Positions 44,101 to 57,580 of a stretch of 64,000 bases of DNA are shown one piece after another (the first letter of the stretch is position 1; each line of letters opens with the position of its first letter). Below the pieces are notes generated by a model, which saw only the letters and a list, made by a program, of their open reading frames with translations, was not told where the DNA came from and searched no databases. Location: contig CM038912.1 in assembly GCA_021904315.1 (NCBI GenBank), positions 4,613,061 to 4,677,060 on the forward strand, given 5' to 3'. A program made the translations under genes and the position numbers. Origin of the DNA: Sphagnum magellanicum. Taxonomy: Eukaryota > Streptophyta > Sphagnopsida > Sphagnales > Sphagnaceae.

Positions 44101-46532
44101 ATGGACAGAGGAAGAGTAAGCTTTGGTTCTTCCTCAGATGATCTCATCACCACACCCCTTGTGAGTGGTAACAATGGCAATGGAATCTCCAATGTTGGAA
44201 GCTCTAGCAACAATGGAGGGAGAACCCGAGGCACTGGCAGCAGCAGTGGTGGCAGTGGGAGCAGAAGCAGTGGAGTGCAAGGAGCTGCAAGGTACCTGAG
44301 GAGGGCAGGGAGCAGAGGAGTCATGAGGGAGCCATCAGTGCTGGTGCGAGAATCAGCTGCAGAACACCTTGAGGAGCGGCAGAATGACTGGGCTTACTCA
44401 CGACCAGTGGTAGTGTTGGATCTGATTTGGAATCTAGCTTTTCTTCTGGTGGCCGTGGCTGTGATGATCCTGAGCAAAGACGAGAGACCTCGAGTGCCAT
44501 TGCGCTTGTGGATTACAGGCTATGCTTTGCAGTGCATTGTGCACATGGTTTGTGTTTCCTTGGAGTATAGGCGACGGCGTCGGCCCCAGCAGCTTGTTGG
44601 TGCTTCATCTTCTTCTTCTACCTCGGTGGAGACATCTGCATCACAAGATGCTGCACAAGCAGTGCAGGATGCAGCACTTGATGACAATGTTGCACCCAGG
44701 TCTTCTTTTCACTCTCCAGCAATTTGGCATGCATCTGTGCTTGAAATGACTTCTGCTCTCTTTGCAATGTGATCCTCTTCTTGATTTTTCTCTCAATGCT
44801 TGCTGGAGACACTCTGTGCTCTGAAGCTGCATTTTATTGCTGCTGTTACAGCTGTAATTTTCAAAGAGCTAGTACAACAGTCTTGAGCTTGGTGGGTGGG
44901 GGTGGGGGATGTGTTTACCTGATTTGTGAAACTTCTTGGCATACAGCTTAGCAAAGCAATTGGAGTCTGGCAACACCATGTTCTCGTTTGTTTGGTGGAT
45001 GTTTGGGTTTGGCTTGATCATTTCTGGAGGTGAAGTGCTTATCCACGAAGCTCCACAGCTTTACTGGTAAGCAACTAAGCACTCCCAATAAATCTTTCTC
45101 AGAGTTCACTTCCATTGATAAAAACCCAACTCTGGGATGTGTTTGACCTCTGTTTGTGGTACTGGAAGCATTCTTGAAGCAGGAGATTATGAACTGCTGG
45201 AGTTTCTAATGCTCTCACCTGTTTGAAAATTTTCCTTCAGACATACAATTTCTCTACTAGATTGCAGATAGATGCTCTTCTATCATGGTTCATCAACTGT
45301 TGCACACTGGATCTGCAGGCTTTGCATCGTGTTTTTGGCATTTGATGTCCTCTTTGTGGTCTTCTGCATCGCCCTGGCATTTGTAATCGGCATTGCAGTC
45401 TGCTGTTGCCTGCCCTGCATCATTGCCATCCTTTATGCCGTTGCTGAAGAGGTGCAAATAACTTCATGACTTTTTTTTTCGTTTCTCCCCTTGTATCATA
45501 GCCAGTGATAAGACTTTTGTGTCTTCTGTGTGATGATGCCATGTCAGTTGCTTCCCTCCCCAATGTTCTCAAATTTCAACCCCTGTTCTGCTGGATGTCA
45601 GAGAGCTGGTTCAAATGCTCTTGTAAATGGAAATCCAAGAGTTTATCTGCTTAGATGGTGACTGACTCTGGGGGAAGAGTCATCAGCAAAAGCCTATGTT
45701 GATGGTTCAAATCCAAAAGCATGGGGTTGATGATATCTGCATGTGCTGGAACATCCCTTGTGAGCTTTTTACAGAGCAGTTCCCATCTCTGGCGGCAGAG
45801 CTCTTGAATCATATCTCAGATGTCTTTCATGCAGAGTAGAAGCATAGGGGGAACTTGTGTCTAAATGACTATATAGTGTGGAAACTTGACCTGATCACTA
45901 TCTTCCCTCCTGTGAATTAGAAGGGTGCTTCAGAGGAAGAGATCAATGCACTGGCAAAGTACAAGTTCCGGCGCACTGGCAGCAACAACTCTAGTCCGGC
46001 AAAGTCAGGACCTTTTTCAGGGGTAATGAGTTTGATGGGAACGTCAGACAGGGTGACTGAGCGCACCATAGCTGGAGAGGATGCGGTATGTAATTAGGTG
46101 CAGAGTATACATACCTGCTATTTGGTGGATATACATAGCTCACATTCAGAATATGCTTGTTCAGAACTCTCAAGTGTTGAAGAGAAGGATAATATGTTAA
46201 TGACTGTCTTTGCATTTTCCTCATACTTGAGCATCATCAGGAACATAGGGTGTACTGATGCTTTGGGCTGCTTACACCAGATGTAAAAGCCTGCTGTGAC
46301 GGAATAGGTTAGCACTTCTCTGATTTGCAATTGTTTCCACATGCAGGAGTGTTGCATTTGCCTATCCCAGTATGAAGATGGAGTGGAGGTGAGGGAAATT
46401 CCTTGCAGTCATCACTTCCATGCAACCTGTGTCGACAAGTGGTTGCGCATCAATGCCACATGTCCACTGTGCAAACACAACATAATCCATGGCAACAACA
46501 ACGTCAACAACAGACGTCAGGAGGAGGTGTAA
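44101..46532 (+). CDS. Multi-pass membrane RING-H2 E3 ubiquitin ligase
   Basis: Five exons (44101-44699, 44947-45066, 45319-45451, 45921-46085, 46347-46532) join in phase to give 400 aa. The N terminus is Ser/Gly-rich, then [19 protein letters not shown] leads into two membrane segments (about residues 103-125 and 135-160). After a Ser/Ala spacer, exons 2 and 3 add further membrane segments ([17 protein letters not shown] and [20 protein letters not shown]), then [17 protein letters not shown]. The C-terminal RING-H2 has C341, C344, C359, H361, H364, C367, C378 and C381, all eight zinc ligands. It matches the plant family typified by Arabidopsis At4g11680/At1g63170, so it should transfer ubiquitin at an endomembrane; the substrate is unknown. 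The exon 1 donor (CCCAG|GTCTTC) is weaker than the others and was chosen because it restores [15 protein letters not shown] in phase. Confidence 0.9.
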
Positions 46533-47030
46533 AAAAGACACAGTCAAACTAAAGGTGCCATTGCTTGCTGCTTAGAGAGAGATGATGCTCACCATCAAAA
46601 CCTCCACAAAACAGTTTCTGTTTTTTTCCTGTCTGCTAAAACTGGAGGTACTACAGGGGAGCAAAGGATTTGTCTGCAGCTGTGTAAATATTAAGCTATG
46701 GAAGAGACCCAAAAAATTTGTTCTCAATTGCACTTGTATTGTTAATAATCTGAAACCATCAACGCCAATGATCAGGTACTTGAAGTGATGCTTCAAAGGG
46801 CTTCTATTTGTTTCAGGAAAGTAGAAGAAGACCCAAGGATTGCACAGCAGATTTAAAGAAAGACAAGAAAGGAGGGGGGAGGCAGGGACTGCCAACAGTG
46901 CTGTACTGTCACTGAGTGGAGATGCTCCTCTTATAGCCAATTCTTGAGACACAGCAGCAACAATCGTTGCAGCACAAATCTGTCATCAGCATGCACACAT
47001 GATGTTGTGAAGATTTCTAGTTTGCTAGCA
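46533..47030 (+). other. 3' flank of the RING gene
   Basis: Probable 3' UTR and flank; frames are short on both strands. It runs into the first satellite block at about 47030. Confidence 0.45.
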
Positions 47031-47780
47031 ACAAAATTCAAGCTCCTCTTGTATCTATCTGCTCTGCACAGATATTGTAATCACCAGATCCAGAAATGCA
47101 TATTATTGCTTCTCCAAGTGACAACAAGTGTTTTGCACAATTAATTTCACGAGAATTCTGCACAATTCTAGCAATCTGCAAGAAGGAATTGCTTGTAGTA
47201 ATTGCAACAATTGCTTTGTGCAATTGCAAATCCAAAAATCAAGCTCCTCTTGCATCTACCTGCTTTGCACATAGATTTTAATTACAAGATAAAGAAATTC
47301 ATGTGAATGCTTCTCTGATTGATTGCAACAAGAAGTTTTTGGCACAATTCAATCTACAAGAATTTTTACAAGATTCTACAAATATGCAAGAAGAAATTAT
47401 TTCTTGAGATTATGACAATTGCTTTGTGCAATTTTGGATTTACAAATTCAAGCTCCTCTTGCATCTAACTACTTTGCAGACAGATTGTAGTCACCTGATT
47501 CAAAAAGATTAGAAATGCATGTCACTGATTCTTTGATTGAGTGCTACAAGTAGTCTTTTGCACAAATCACTCCAAAAGAATCCTACAAGATTCTACTGAT
47601 TTGCAAGAAGGATTTGTTTATGATGATTGCAATAATGCTTTGTCAATTCGGATTTACAAATTCAAGCTCCTCTCGCATCTATCTACTCTACACACATATT
47701 GTAATCACTAGATCAAGAAGTGCACATCATTGATTCTTTGATTGATTCTAACGAGAGGTTTTTTGCACAACTAGTTGCAT
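47030..47780. repeat. Satellite block 1, period about 201-214 bp
   Basis: Nearly four units. The word CAAGCTCCTCT begins at 47039, 47240, 47449 and 47663 (spacings 201, 209, 214). Each unit then holds TTGCATCTATCTACTTTGCA, a GATTGTAATCACTAGAT segment, GAAATGCATGTCATTGATTC, TTTGCACAATTCA, an AGAATTCTACAAGATTCTAC stretch, TTGCAAGAAGGAATTGCTT and GCAACAATTGCTTTGTGCAA. The block breaks off at about 47780. Confidence 0.9.
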
Positions 47781-49140
47781 GTCCATGATTTTCATGGGGA
47801 TTTGTGCTGCAACAATGGCAAAGAGGCAATATAGAGAACATTGCGATAGAAAGTGTTGAGATCAAGGGATATGAAATGACCCCGTCTTCCATACAACAAG
47901 AAATGTATGAAACCTTTTTTGGTATTGAATATTTTATAAAAATAGAATTGTTCGTGAGCATTAAAATCACATAACACTTTCTTGGGCATAAAATTTGGAG
48001 GCTAGTTTGAGGCCATGGGCATACTAACTAATGAAGAGGGTGGCAACTTTGTAACTATCAACCATGAGTCCACAATTGTGAATCATTTGTGTAACATTGA
48101 ACCTCCATATGATGATAATTCAACAACTTCAAAAGAATACAAATATCAAACACTTGTTTCATGGAAAAGAACATGTAGTAAAATTGAAATCAATATACAA
48201 AGTCTCTTTGTACATAAACATTCAACTATACTCTTCCATGCGCTTGGAAGGGATGCTTACATTGTTTGCAAAAGAATTGGGTTCTAGTCTAAATGAAGAA
48301 CAACAAATTGGGTTGTTAGCTTGCTCCTTAGCTAGACCCGGATGATGCAAAAGAAAAGGTTTTGGGCATAGAAATAAAATGTAAACTTGCAAAGAAGTAG
48401 AAATTAGAAGCATTGGATTAATTGTATTCTTCTTTTGATTGCATTGATTATGTTAATAAACAATTGATTCAAATTTGAATAATTAACATAACAACATCGA
48501 TATGTGTCTAGTAAAGCACAATTAGGTTTTTTAAGGACCTGCCCAAACATGGTGGTTAGACATATATGGAACATGTTCACAAATTCATTCCTAACCCATT
48601 TGTGATTGTTGAAGATAATCAAAAATTGCTTGAAAATTTTGTTTTCAAACCTTGTTTGCTAAAAGGTTGAAGGATCATTATCAAATATTATTGGGTGAAA
48701 ATTGTTTGCAATATAATTTTTTCATTTGGAAAGTCAAGAATTGCTTCAAGGATTGATGGCATAAATTTTTGTCAATATAATTGTTCGGGGAAGGATTAAT
48801 GTCAACAATTATTGGGCAAATTTTTTTTTGTAATATAATTCGTTCATTTGCAATTGTTAAGGAACGTCAAAATTTGTGTAAAAGATTCATTAAAAGATTT
48901 TTTATCAAAATTTGTTATTTTTTAGAAAAAAATTAATGCTTCCTAATGCAATTTATGTTTGTGATAAACCTTTAAGCAACATTCATGTTTCATTAAGATG
49001 GCATGTTGCTTGAAAGAGGTTGAATTATTGCCTAGAACTTTTTCATATAAAAAAATATGGATAGGTGAAAAGAAGTTTTTATGTTCAAATAACTTTGACA
49101 AACATATAGACACCATGTTATAAATTCATTCTACAAAATT
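47781..49140. other. Non-satellite insert between satellite blocks
   Basis: The satellite pattern stops at about 47780 and resumes near 49140. In between, minus-strand frames at 47713-47989 and plus-strand frames at 48015-48345 are open for 60-90 codons but carry no motif that I recognise. A later insertion into the array, or drifted copies, would both explain it. Confidence 0.4.
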
Positions 49141-49149
49141 ATACTAAAT

Positions 49150-49990
49150 CAACAAAATGGAAATGATTATTGTAATTGTAACGAAATTGTTTTGTGCAAT
49201 TCAAATTTATAATTTCTAGCTTTTTTTACATCTATCATCTTTAAACACATTGTAATCACCATATTAAAAAAATCATTATGTTAATTCCTTGATTGTAACA
49301 AAAAGTCTTTTTGCACATTTCATTCTACAAGATTATACCAATTTGCAAAAAGGGATTACTTCTTATGAATGCAACAATTATTTTGTGCAAAATTTGGATT
49401 TACAAAATTCATGTTATTTTTACATCTATTTATTTTACACATAGATTGTAATAACTATATCCATAAATCGGTGTCATTACTTTTTTAATTGCAATAAGGA
49501 ATTGTTTTGCACAATCTACAAAAATTCTACAAGCTCATTCTGATTTGCAATCCAAGGAATTTGTTTTGTCATTGCAACAATTGTTTGGTGCAATTTTGAT
49601 TTCATTCAAACTCATTTTGCATCTATTTACTCTACACACATATCATAATCACTAGATCCACAAATTCATGTCATTAATTATTTAATTGCAACAAGAAGCT
49701 TTTCACACAATCATTCCACAAGAATTTTATAAGATTCTACCGATTTGGAAGAAACATAAATTCATGTGATTACAAAAACAACTTTGTGCCATTCAAATTA
49801 ATAAATTAAAATTTTTAGCATTTATCTACTATTCACATATATTGAAATCATTAAAATTAGAAATGCATGTCCTTGATTTTTTTATTGATTACAACAAAAA
49901 AAAATTTGCAAATTCATTCCATAAGAATTCTACAAGATTCTACCTTGAATATGTTAGAAAGAATCATTTCCTATAATCACAATGATTGAT
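49150..49990. repeat. Satellite block 2, diverged copies
   Basis: About four units of the same satellite as block 1, recognised by CTACAAGATTNTACC, GATTTGCAA, TTGCAACAATTGTTTNGTGCAATT and TGTAATCACTAGATCCA in the same order, but with many more substitutions and small deletions than block 1. Confidence 0.8.
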
Positions 49991-51550
49991 TTGTGACACA
50001 CAATTAGCTTTATCAAATGACATTGAGGGTAAATACAAATATTGTTCAATTTTCATTTTCAAGAAAACCTTCAATCCCATTTCAAACCTTTTTTTTGAAT
50101 TTCAACTTGAACCCTCAGTTTTGGTTCAAGATTTTTTTTAATTTGAAAAAATCTCCAACCCAACTATAAACCCAAATTTTCAAAAACAAAATCCTATGCA
50201 AGTCCAATTTCACCTCCCTACCCATAGCCCGAAACTAATTTTTTTAATTACTAGTATTCCACTACCAATAAAAATGATAACCTTTATAAGCTATGTGTTT
50301 GAAACCAAAAAAAACACAAAACTTGCACACTTGAACAATGTTCCAAAAGTAACAACTACATTTTTAATGCCATTCACTCCCTCCCACCCCCCCCACCCCC
50401 ATCCCAAATAATATCCCAAATTTATTATCAAAAAATATACACTAATTTTTTTTCACATTAACAACATTTAAAACTGTGGTTGGAATATATATATGAAGAA
50501 GTAAACCTTACATTAATCTAATTTGAAAGTAGATTCCAACTAAAGGCCACTTCTCAATTCCAAATATAGTTTTAGGCAAAGGTCTATTTTTAATGTAGAT
50601 TTTAATCTTAGGTTCAATTTTGAAGTCAATTTTGGGGTTGGTTTAAAAAAAAAAAAATCAATATTTTGAACTAATAATCTAGATACTTAAGAATTGGAAT
50701 CAAAATTGTTAATTCTCGCATGAAAGGTGGATAATTAAACAATAGCAGTAAGCACTTGTTAATTCTTGAAATGATAATTGTGCGTATTTGGGGGTTAGAA
50801 GGGCATGTGGGAGCTCATGTACAATTTAACCTACACAAACCAAACAACAAATTGATTAACAAAAGTTGAATACAAGTAATGTTAGGAATTAATCATGGGT
50901 AACCCAAACACACTTGGGTCACATAATTTAGAACATTGAGAAGAAACACCTTTCTATTTTGTATAATATATTTTCTAATTGGTGACAAAGTTATATTGAA
51001 ATGACTAAAGTTTTGAAGACCAAAAATTTGTTAAGTTTTGAGTTTCACAACTTTATGAATTCATAACTCACACATATAAATTTATAAATTTTCAATTGAA
51101 GTGCATCAAAATGAAAAGTTGTAGCATTAGAAAAATCTTTCCAAGTACGTATTGCATGATTCCATTGAAGTGAACATTTGACCTCTATTTCCTAGGTTTT
51201 AATTATTCAAAATCACACCACTAGTTTCATATCTAACCTTTTTTTTTTGGTCATAATGTGAAGTTCAAATCTTCAAATGAATAATACGAACCCACTTTTG
51301 ATATCTTCACTTCAAGAATTTTCCAAACATATAAAGAAGGCTTGACTTGGACAAGGTTTTCCATTTGCACTTTCATCCTGAAAAATTGAAACAATTTGAA
51401 ACTTGAACTCTCGAAATGAATCCCAATTGAAAATGTTTGGTACTCATTTCCTTTCCACTTCCCCACATTGTGAGAATGTGAGTGAGGTCTTGGAACATTG
51501 TTTTAGCATAGATCCTTCCTCATGCTCCCAATCTTGGTGTGAGCTCAAAG
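49991..51550. other. AT-rich spacer between satellite blocks
   Basis: No gene and no clear satellite copies. Short motif-less frames occur on both strands. A C-rich patch (CCCACCCCCCCCACCCCC) lies near 50383-50402. Confidence 0.5.
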
Positions 51551-52430
51551 CTAGGGTCACAACATTTTACGCAATCTCAATTTACAAAATTTGTCCAACT
51601 CCTCTTGCATTTATCTATTTTGTACACATATTATAATCATCAAATTTTAAAAATGTATGACACTTATTTTGAATTAAGATGAAAAATGTTTTACATAATT
51701 CAATCCATAAGAATTCTACCAAATTTGCAAGAATGAATTGTTTCCTATATGTTTACAATGATTGTTTTGTGCAATTCAATTTTATAACTCTTCATGTATC
51801 TATCCATTCTAAACACAAATTGTAATCACTATATCCAAAAATGTAGGTCAGCGATTCTATGATTTGATTACAATAAAAACATTTTTTACACAATTTGTTC
51901 TATGAGAGAATTCTGTAAGATTCTACCAAATTTGCAAGAAGGAATTGCTTATTATGATGGCAACAATGGAATTACTTTGTGCAATTTAGACTTACAAATT
52001 CAAGCTCCTCTTGCATCTATTTACTTTGCACACAAATTGTAATGACTAGATCTAGAAATGCATGTCATTGATTTCTTTGATTGATTACAACAAGAAAGTT
52101 TTTCGCATAATTCATTATACAAGATTCTATTCATCTACAAGAAGAAATTCATTATGGTGATTTCAACAATCTCCTTCAATTGCAATTTCAGATTTACACA
52201 TTCAAGCTCTTCTTGCATCTATGGAGTTTGCACACACACACACACACATTTTGTAACTAATCACCATATGAAGAAATGCATGTCATTGATTTTTGTTTGA
52301 ATTGCAATCAAGAAGTTTTTTCCACAATTCAAGAATTTTGCAAAACTCCACCAATCAATCAGCAAGAAGGAATTGGTCCCCAAGTGATGCCAAACAATTT
52401 CTGCTACGTGCAATTCAGATTTAGTGTTAA
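51550..52430. repeat. Satellite block 3, running up to the eS12 promoter
   Basis: About four units in the same order and orientation as blocks 1 and 2. Matching CAAGCTCNTCTTGCATCTAT words begin at 52001 and 52203 (spacing 202). An (AC)n run of about 9 units near 52230-52248 interrupts the last unit. The final unit fades out at about 52430, only 20 bp before the telo-box palindrome of the eS12 promoter. Confidence 0.85.
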
Positions 52431-52449
52431 TCCTTTGTTTAGGTAAGTA

Positions 52450-52470
52450 ATTAGGGTTTGGAACCCTAAT
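52450..52470. promoter_or_regulatory. Inverted telo-box pair in the eS12 promoter
   Basis: Perfect 9-bp arms ATTAGGGTT and AACCCTAAT face each other across a TGG spacer. Telo-boxes (AAACCCTAA) are well-known elements of plant ribosomal-protein promoters. The position, upstream of the CT-rich leader and about 440 bp before the ATG, fits a promoter element. Confidence 0.6.
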
Positions 52471-52580
52471 AAGGACGCCTGTTCTCCCCCTAGAATGCTC
52501 TCTTTCTCTCGCCGCTGCTGTTGCGCTCGCGTTGCTCTCCTCCTCCTCCGACTACTCAGCTCCAACAGGTTCGTCTTCCG

Positions 52581-52582
<2 letters not shown>

Positions 52583-52634
<52 letters not shown>
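52583..52634. repeat. (CT)n microsatellite in the eS12 leader
   Basis: About 26 CT units inside a pyrimidine-rich leader (52500-52640). It probably lies in the first, non-coding exon or just after it; AG acceptors upstream of the coding ATG (CTGCAG at about 52867-52872) suggest a leader intron. Confidence 0.9.
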
Positions 52635-52637
<3 letters not shown>

Positions 52638-52904
52638 TCTTCTCCTTCTGTTGCAACTCCAATGATCATCTCTATTCCCTTTTTTCTCTCTTCTAGTTGC
52701 TTTTAAAAATATAAAAATGCTGCCTTGTTCTTCAAGTGGACATCTCTTGTTGCTCATCTGGCTTTCTTATGGCGGTTTGCATTGAGAGATCTTTCTCCTC
52801 TCTTCTTTTTCCTTTTGCAGGTTCTATTTTTTCTCTTTACTGAATTTTTTTATCGCTTTCTTGTGTCTGCAGGTAGCTAGTGTTTTCTACACATTTCGAT
52901 TACC

Positions 52905-54340
<1,436 letters not shown>

Positions 54341-55038
54341 TGAATCCTCAGCTCCTAGAAGAGAAGCATTTGAAAATCTGCAAGAGGATTTCAAACCCTA
54401 ATTTGGCTACTAAAGTTCTACCTCATGAATATGCAATTTGGATTGTTAACTAGTCTTGTGGTTCCACTCAGGTCTACAGTTTATCTTTATTCTATTAGGT
54501 TTCTGGGATAATCACAGGAAAGGCTGTAATCCTATTGAGTTCAAGAGGTTCTTCTATAAAGCACAGGGCCAGTAGGTTGGGAGGATTTTTGTTGACAAGC
54601 AATGAAACAAGCAGTTTATCTCATTTTGATGCATGCGTATGACATTGAGTTGGTTGGTTTTTCTTATTCAGCAAATTCTTTTGTGGCTTCTTGTTGTTCT
54701 GAAGTTTTTCATGACTTCACCTCAACTGTTTAATTTTTGCAATGTATCACATCACCTTTCACAAAAGGGGGAGATGTGAAATTGTGTATCCAGTGAGTGT
54801 TCAGGGCAGTTAATGGAGGACATCAAATGTCTATTAGCTATGCCCAGGGTTGACAATATGATGCAAATCTGATCCCATGAAGGGTTTGCATCATCCTTAG
54901 CTGTGAAGCACAGAGCAGCATTGTGTTGGCTAACACTTCATGTAACGTAGAAGCCATTACATCACATCTTATCAAGTTGGGTTTGCAACCTGTCTGTTTG
55001 ATCCAGACATCAATTGCACCTGTGTCTAGTTATGGGCA
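54341..55038. other. 3' flank of eS12
   Basis: Probable 3' UTR and spacer. No ORF of note on either strand. Confidence 0.5.
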
Positions 55039-55396
55039 ATGGCCACTACCACTATACTGAATTCCAGTCAACAAAGCACTGAAGTCATAGAGGATGCTAA
55101 GGTTAGCAACTGGTTTCCTTGCACTTTGAGGAGAAGCATCCAGGTACAGGGGAGCAAGTTAGGTGAATACTTGAGGAACATCAGAGCACAGTTGTTGATT
55201 GCAGCAAAACATGGGGCGAAGACTGTTGTAGAAATTGACATGAGTGGAAATGGGATGAAATCACCAATGATGGAGGTAATGCGTTCACTTATTTGCTGCC
55301 AAGGTTTTTGATCTGTGGTTGTAGAACCACATCTGGAGGCTCAGTAGTATGTTGCAGCAGAAGGATGCAGTGCTGCAGCAACATTACCCTACATGA
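55039..55396 (+). CDS. Unrecognised small ORF, possible two-exon gene or relic
   Basis: A plus-strand frame from the ATG at 55039 gives ATTTILNSSQQSTEVIEDAK, then NWFPCTLRRSIQVQGSKLGE, YLRNIRAQLLIAAKHGAKTV and VEIDMSGNGMKSPMMEV. Read straight through, it stops at 55311 (90 aa). If GAG|GTAATG at 55275 is a donor and TTGTAG at 55324 an acceptor, the product becomes 102 aa ending NHIWRLSSMLQQKDAVLQQH and four more residues. That extension looks coding, but the 49-nt intron is shorter than plant introns normally are. I do not recognise the family. Composition looks like a real protein, so it may be a gene fragment or transposon ORF relic. It is just downstream of the 3' end of the LINE relic, on the opposite strand. 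Confidence 0.3.
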
Positions 55397-55499
55397 TTGG
55401 CTGCATTGGGGCACTTCCTGTCTTAAATGGGCATTGGAATCAATGCCACCAAAGTCACAATGTCAGCTCATTGATGCATAGATTAAAAGGTAAGCGATG

Positions 55500-57580
55500 G
55501 AAGAACGTGAGTCTACTCAAGTATCCTACATCCTTCATGATAGATGCAAAAGCATCCCGCACAACATCATAGGAAGTCATCCTCTCCCCCACAATGGGCA
55601 CAATGAAAAAAGTGTATCCCTATAGGGTTCAAAGGTTGGTCACAAATACCATGTGACAAACCAAAGACTAAAGGATGGGGGAGGTCGAACCAAATGTGCA
55701 ACATAATGGAGAAAACTTTGGAAGGCAATTGAAAAAAAGGATTACTAGGTGACCAAACAACCATGCAACCACACTTGCCTTTGCATAAGATCTCAAACAC
55801 ACCTAATTCAAATTAGAAGGCAAATTAGAAATGATGTTAGAAAAAGAACAATCATGCAATCTTTTTAAAATATTATTCTTACACTAATATGCTCCTCTTT
55901 CCATTAACTATTTAAATGGGGCTATGCAAGCCACTACCAATGGGGGAAGAAGTTCCCGCACTAACCTCAAGTGAGCCTAAAAGGATAGTGAACATGAATT
56001 GTTGTTTCCTATTGCCTCTAATAGGAATAGGCAAGAATCCAACAGGAACCTAAAACCAATGATTGGGGCAACTAAAGCCCAACTCCCTAGATGGGCCGCT
56101 AGAACAATGCTTTTACAAAACTAAGGCCTAACCTTCCATTAAAAATGGGGAGATTGACTTGTCAATAGACTAGGGGAGGCTAAAGGCACTCATAAGAACT
56201 CAAGCTCAAAAGCTTTTAAAAAATTATTAACATGTTGGATCAAAAATGTTGAATTGACTTTGAAAACCCAAAAGAAAGGGGAAGCAATGAAGTAAATAGG
56301 AAGGCCTTTGAGTGAAACATTAAGGGAGAATCCCAAATGTTAACCGAACATCCTTAACCTCGGGAGTGCATCAACATGGCAACATTTTCATCCAAAACCT
56401 CTTTTAAAAAGGATAAGGAGAAGGAACCAAATCCAAAAAGGATGCCCAAAACCTTAATGTCATCAATAAAGCAAAAAAACCCAACTAGGAAGGTGAACCC
56501 AAAAGGCAAGTTAAAAGGGGCCCAAATCAAGCACTTGTTAGGCTAAATGGCCAACCCCATAGAAGCCAACTGGGAGACAAAATGATCAAAAGCAATGGCA
56601 ACAACATGGGTAAAGTTGAGGATATGGGTGTCATCAGCTAAAAAAATGAAAAAACACAAAGGAAAAACATTTGAAAAATAATACAAAACACAAAAATGAA
56701 CAAGCATGAAAAAAAGCCCCATAAACAAGTCACTTTAATGCATGCTCACAAATGGAATGATGACAAACAAATCTCTTGAAGGGGAGTGATGATTGAAAAA
56801 CAAAGGAAACCAAAAGGCATAAAATAATGAACAAAGGGGAAAATTTGAGATAATTAACCTCCCATTGCTTGAAGTTCATGGAAGATGGCCTTACATGAGA
56901 TGGTGTTGAAAACATTCACTACATCACTTGAAACATTACCCAATCCGGGTGCACATCAAAAGTGGTTTGAATAACATGGATTATTATTTCACAACCACCC
57001 CTAACCACCATGCCACATTAATGCAACTATAAATGAAAAGATAAAATGTTGCAAAGTTATAGACATAAAACCCTACTAACCTATTGATAAAGTGTTTCAC
57101 CCATTACAATTGGTTGAATGCCATTTGAGGACTTGGTCAAAGCTAGAAGCCTAATGACACAAAGAATGTAGGTCATGAACTATGGGTTGTGACCAACAAC
57201 CACATGGGAATTCAACTAATGAAATTGAATGAAACCACTGATTGAACCTTCGAGGTTGAAAAAATCCTAAAAATGTTCGCAAACCATGGCTAACAAACCA
57301 CCTATTGACAACTGGGACATGTGTAAGAAAGTTGACCTAAGAAAATCCAAGGAAAGTTCCACATTTGTGTCTAGTTGAAGATCCATCATAGAGTCTAAAA
57401 AGGGGAATTCAAGGATGTAAGGCTTGTAATGTGCAAATGTCTCTGATGATGTTGAAGTCGAAACAAGAGGGGCAAAAACCCTAGCTATAAACATAAACTC
57501 TCCAGCACACCCGAAGGCTTCCATCTTAATCGACATGAAAGGGGCATAACAAGAATAGAAATTGGAAAGGGCAAGGTTGC
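55500..57580 (-). pseudogene. LINE-type (non-LTR) reverse transcriptase relic
   Basis: On the minus strand, in order and across frameshifts and stops: fragments near 57560-57050, then VNVFNTIS and AIFHELQAMGG near 56915-56860, LFFMLVHFCVLYYFSN and the catalytic box FLADDTHIL (about 56730-56620, FADD with Phe changed to Leu), FDHFVSQLASMGLAI, and IDDIKVLGIPFGFGSF downstream. The C-terminal segment is DLPHPLVFGLSHGICDQPL and GIHFFHCAHCGGED (about 55700-55575), a Cys/His-rich tail of the kind found after the reverse transcriptase in some plant LINE-like elements. The enzyme would copy element RNA by target-primed transcription; it is dead here. No poly-A tail or target duplication was delimited. 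Confidence 0.75.
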
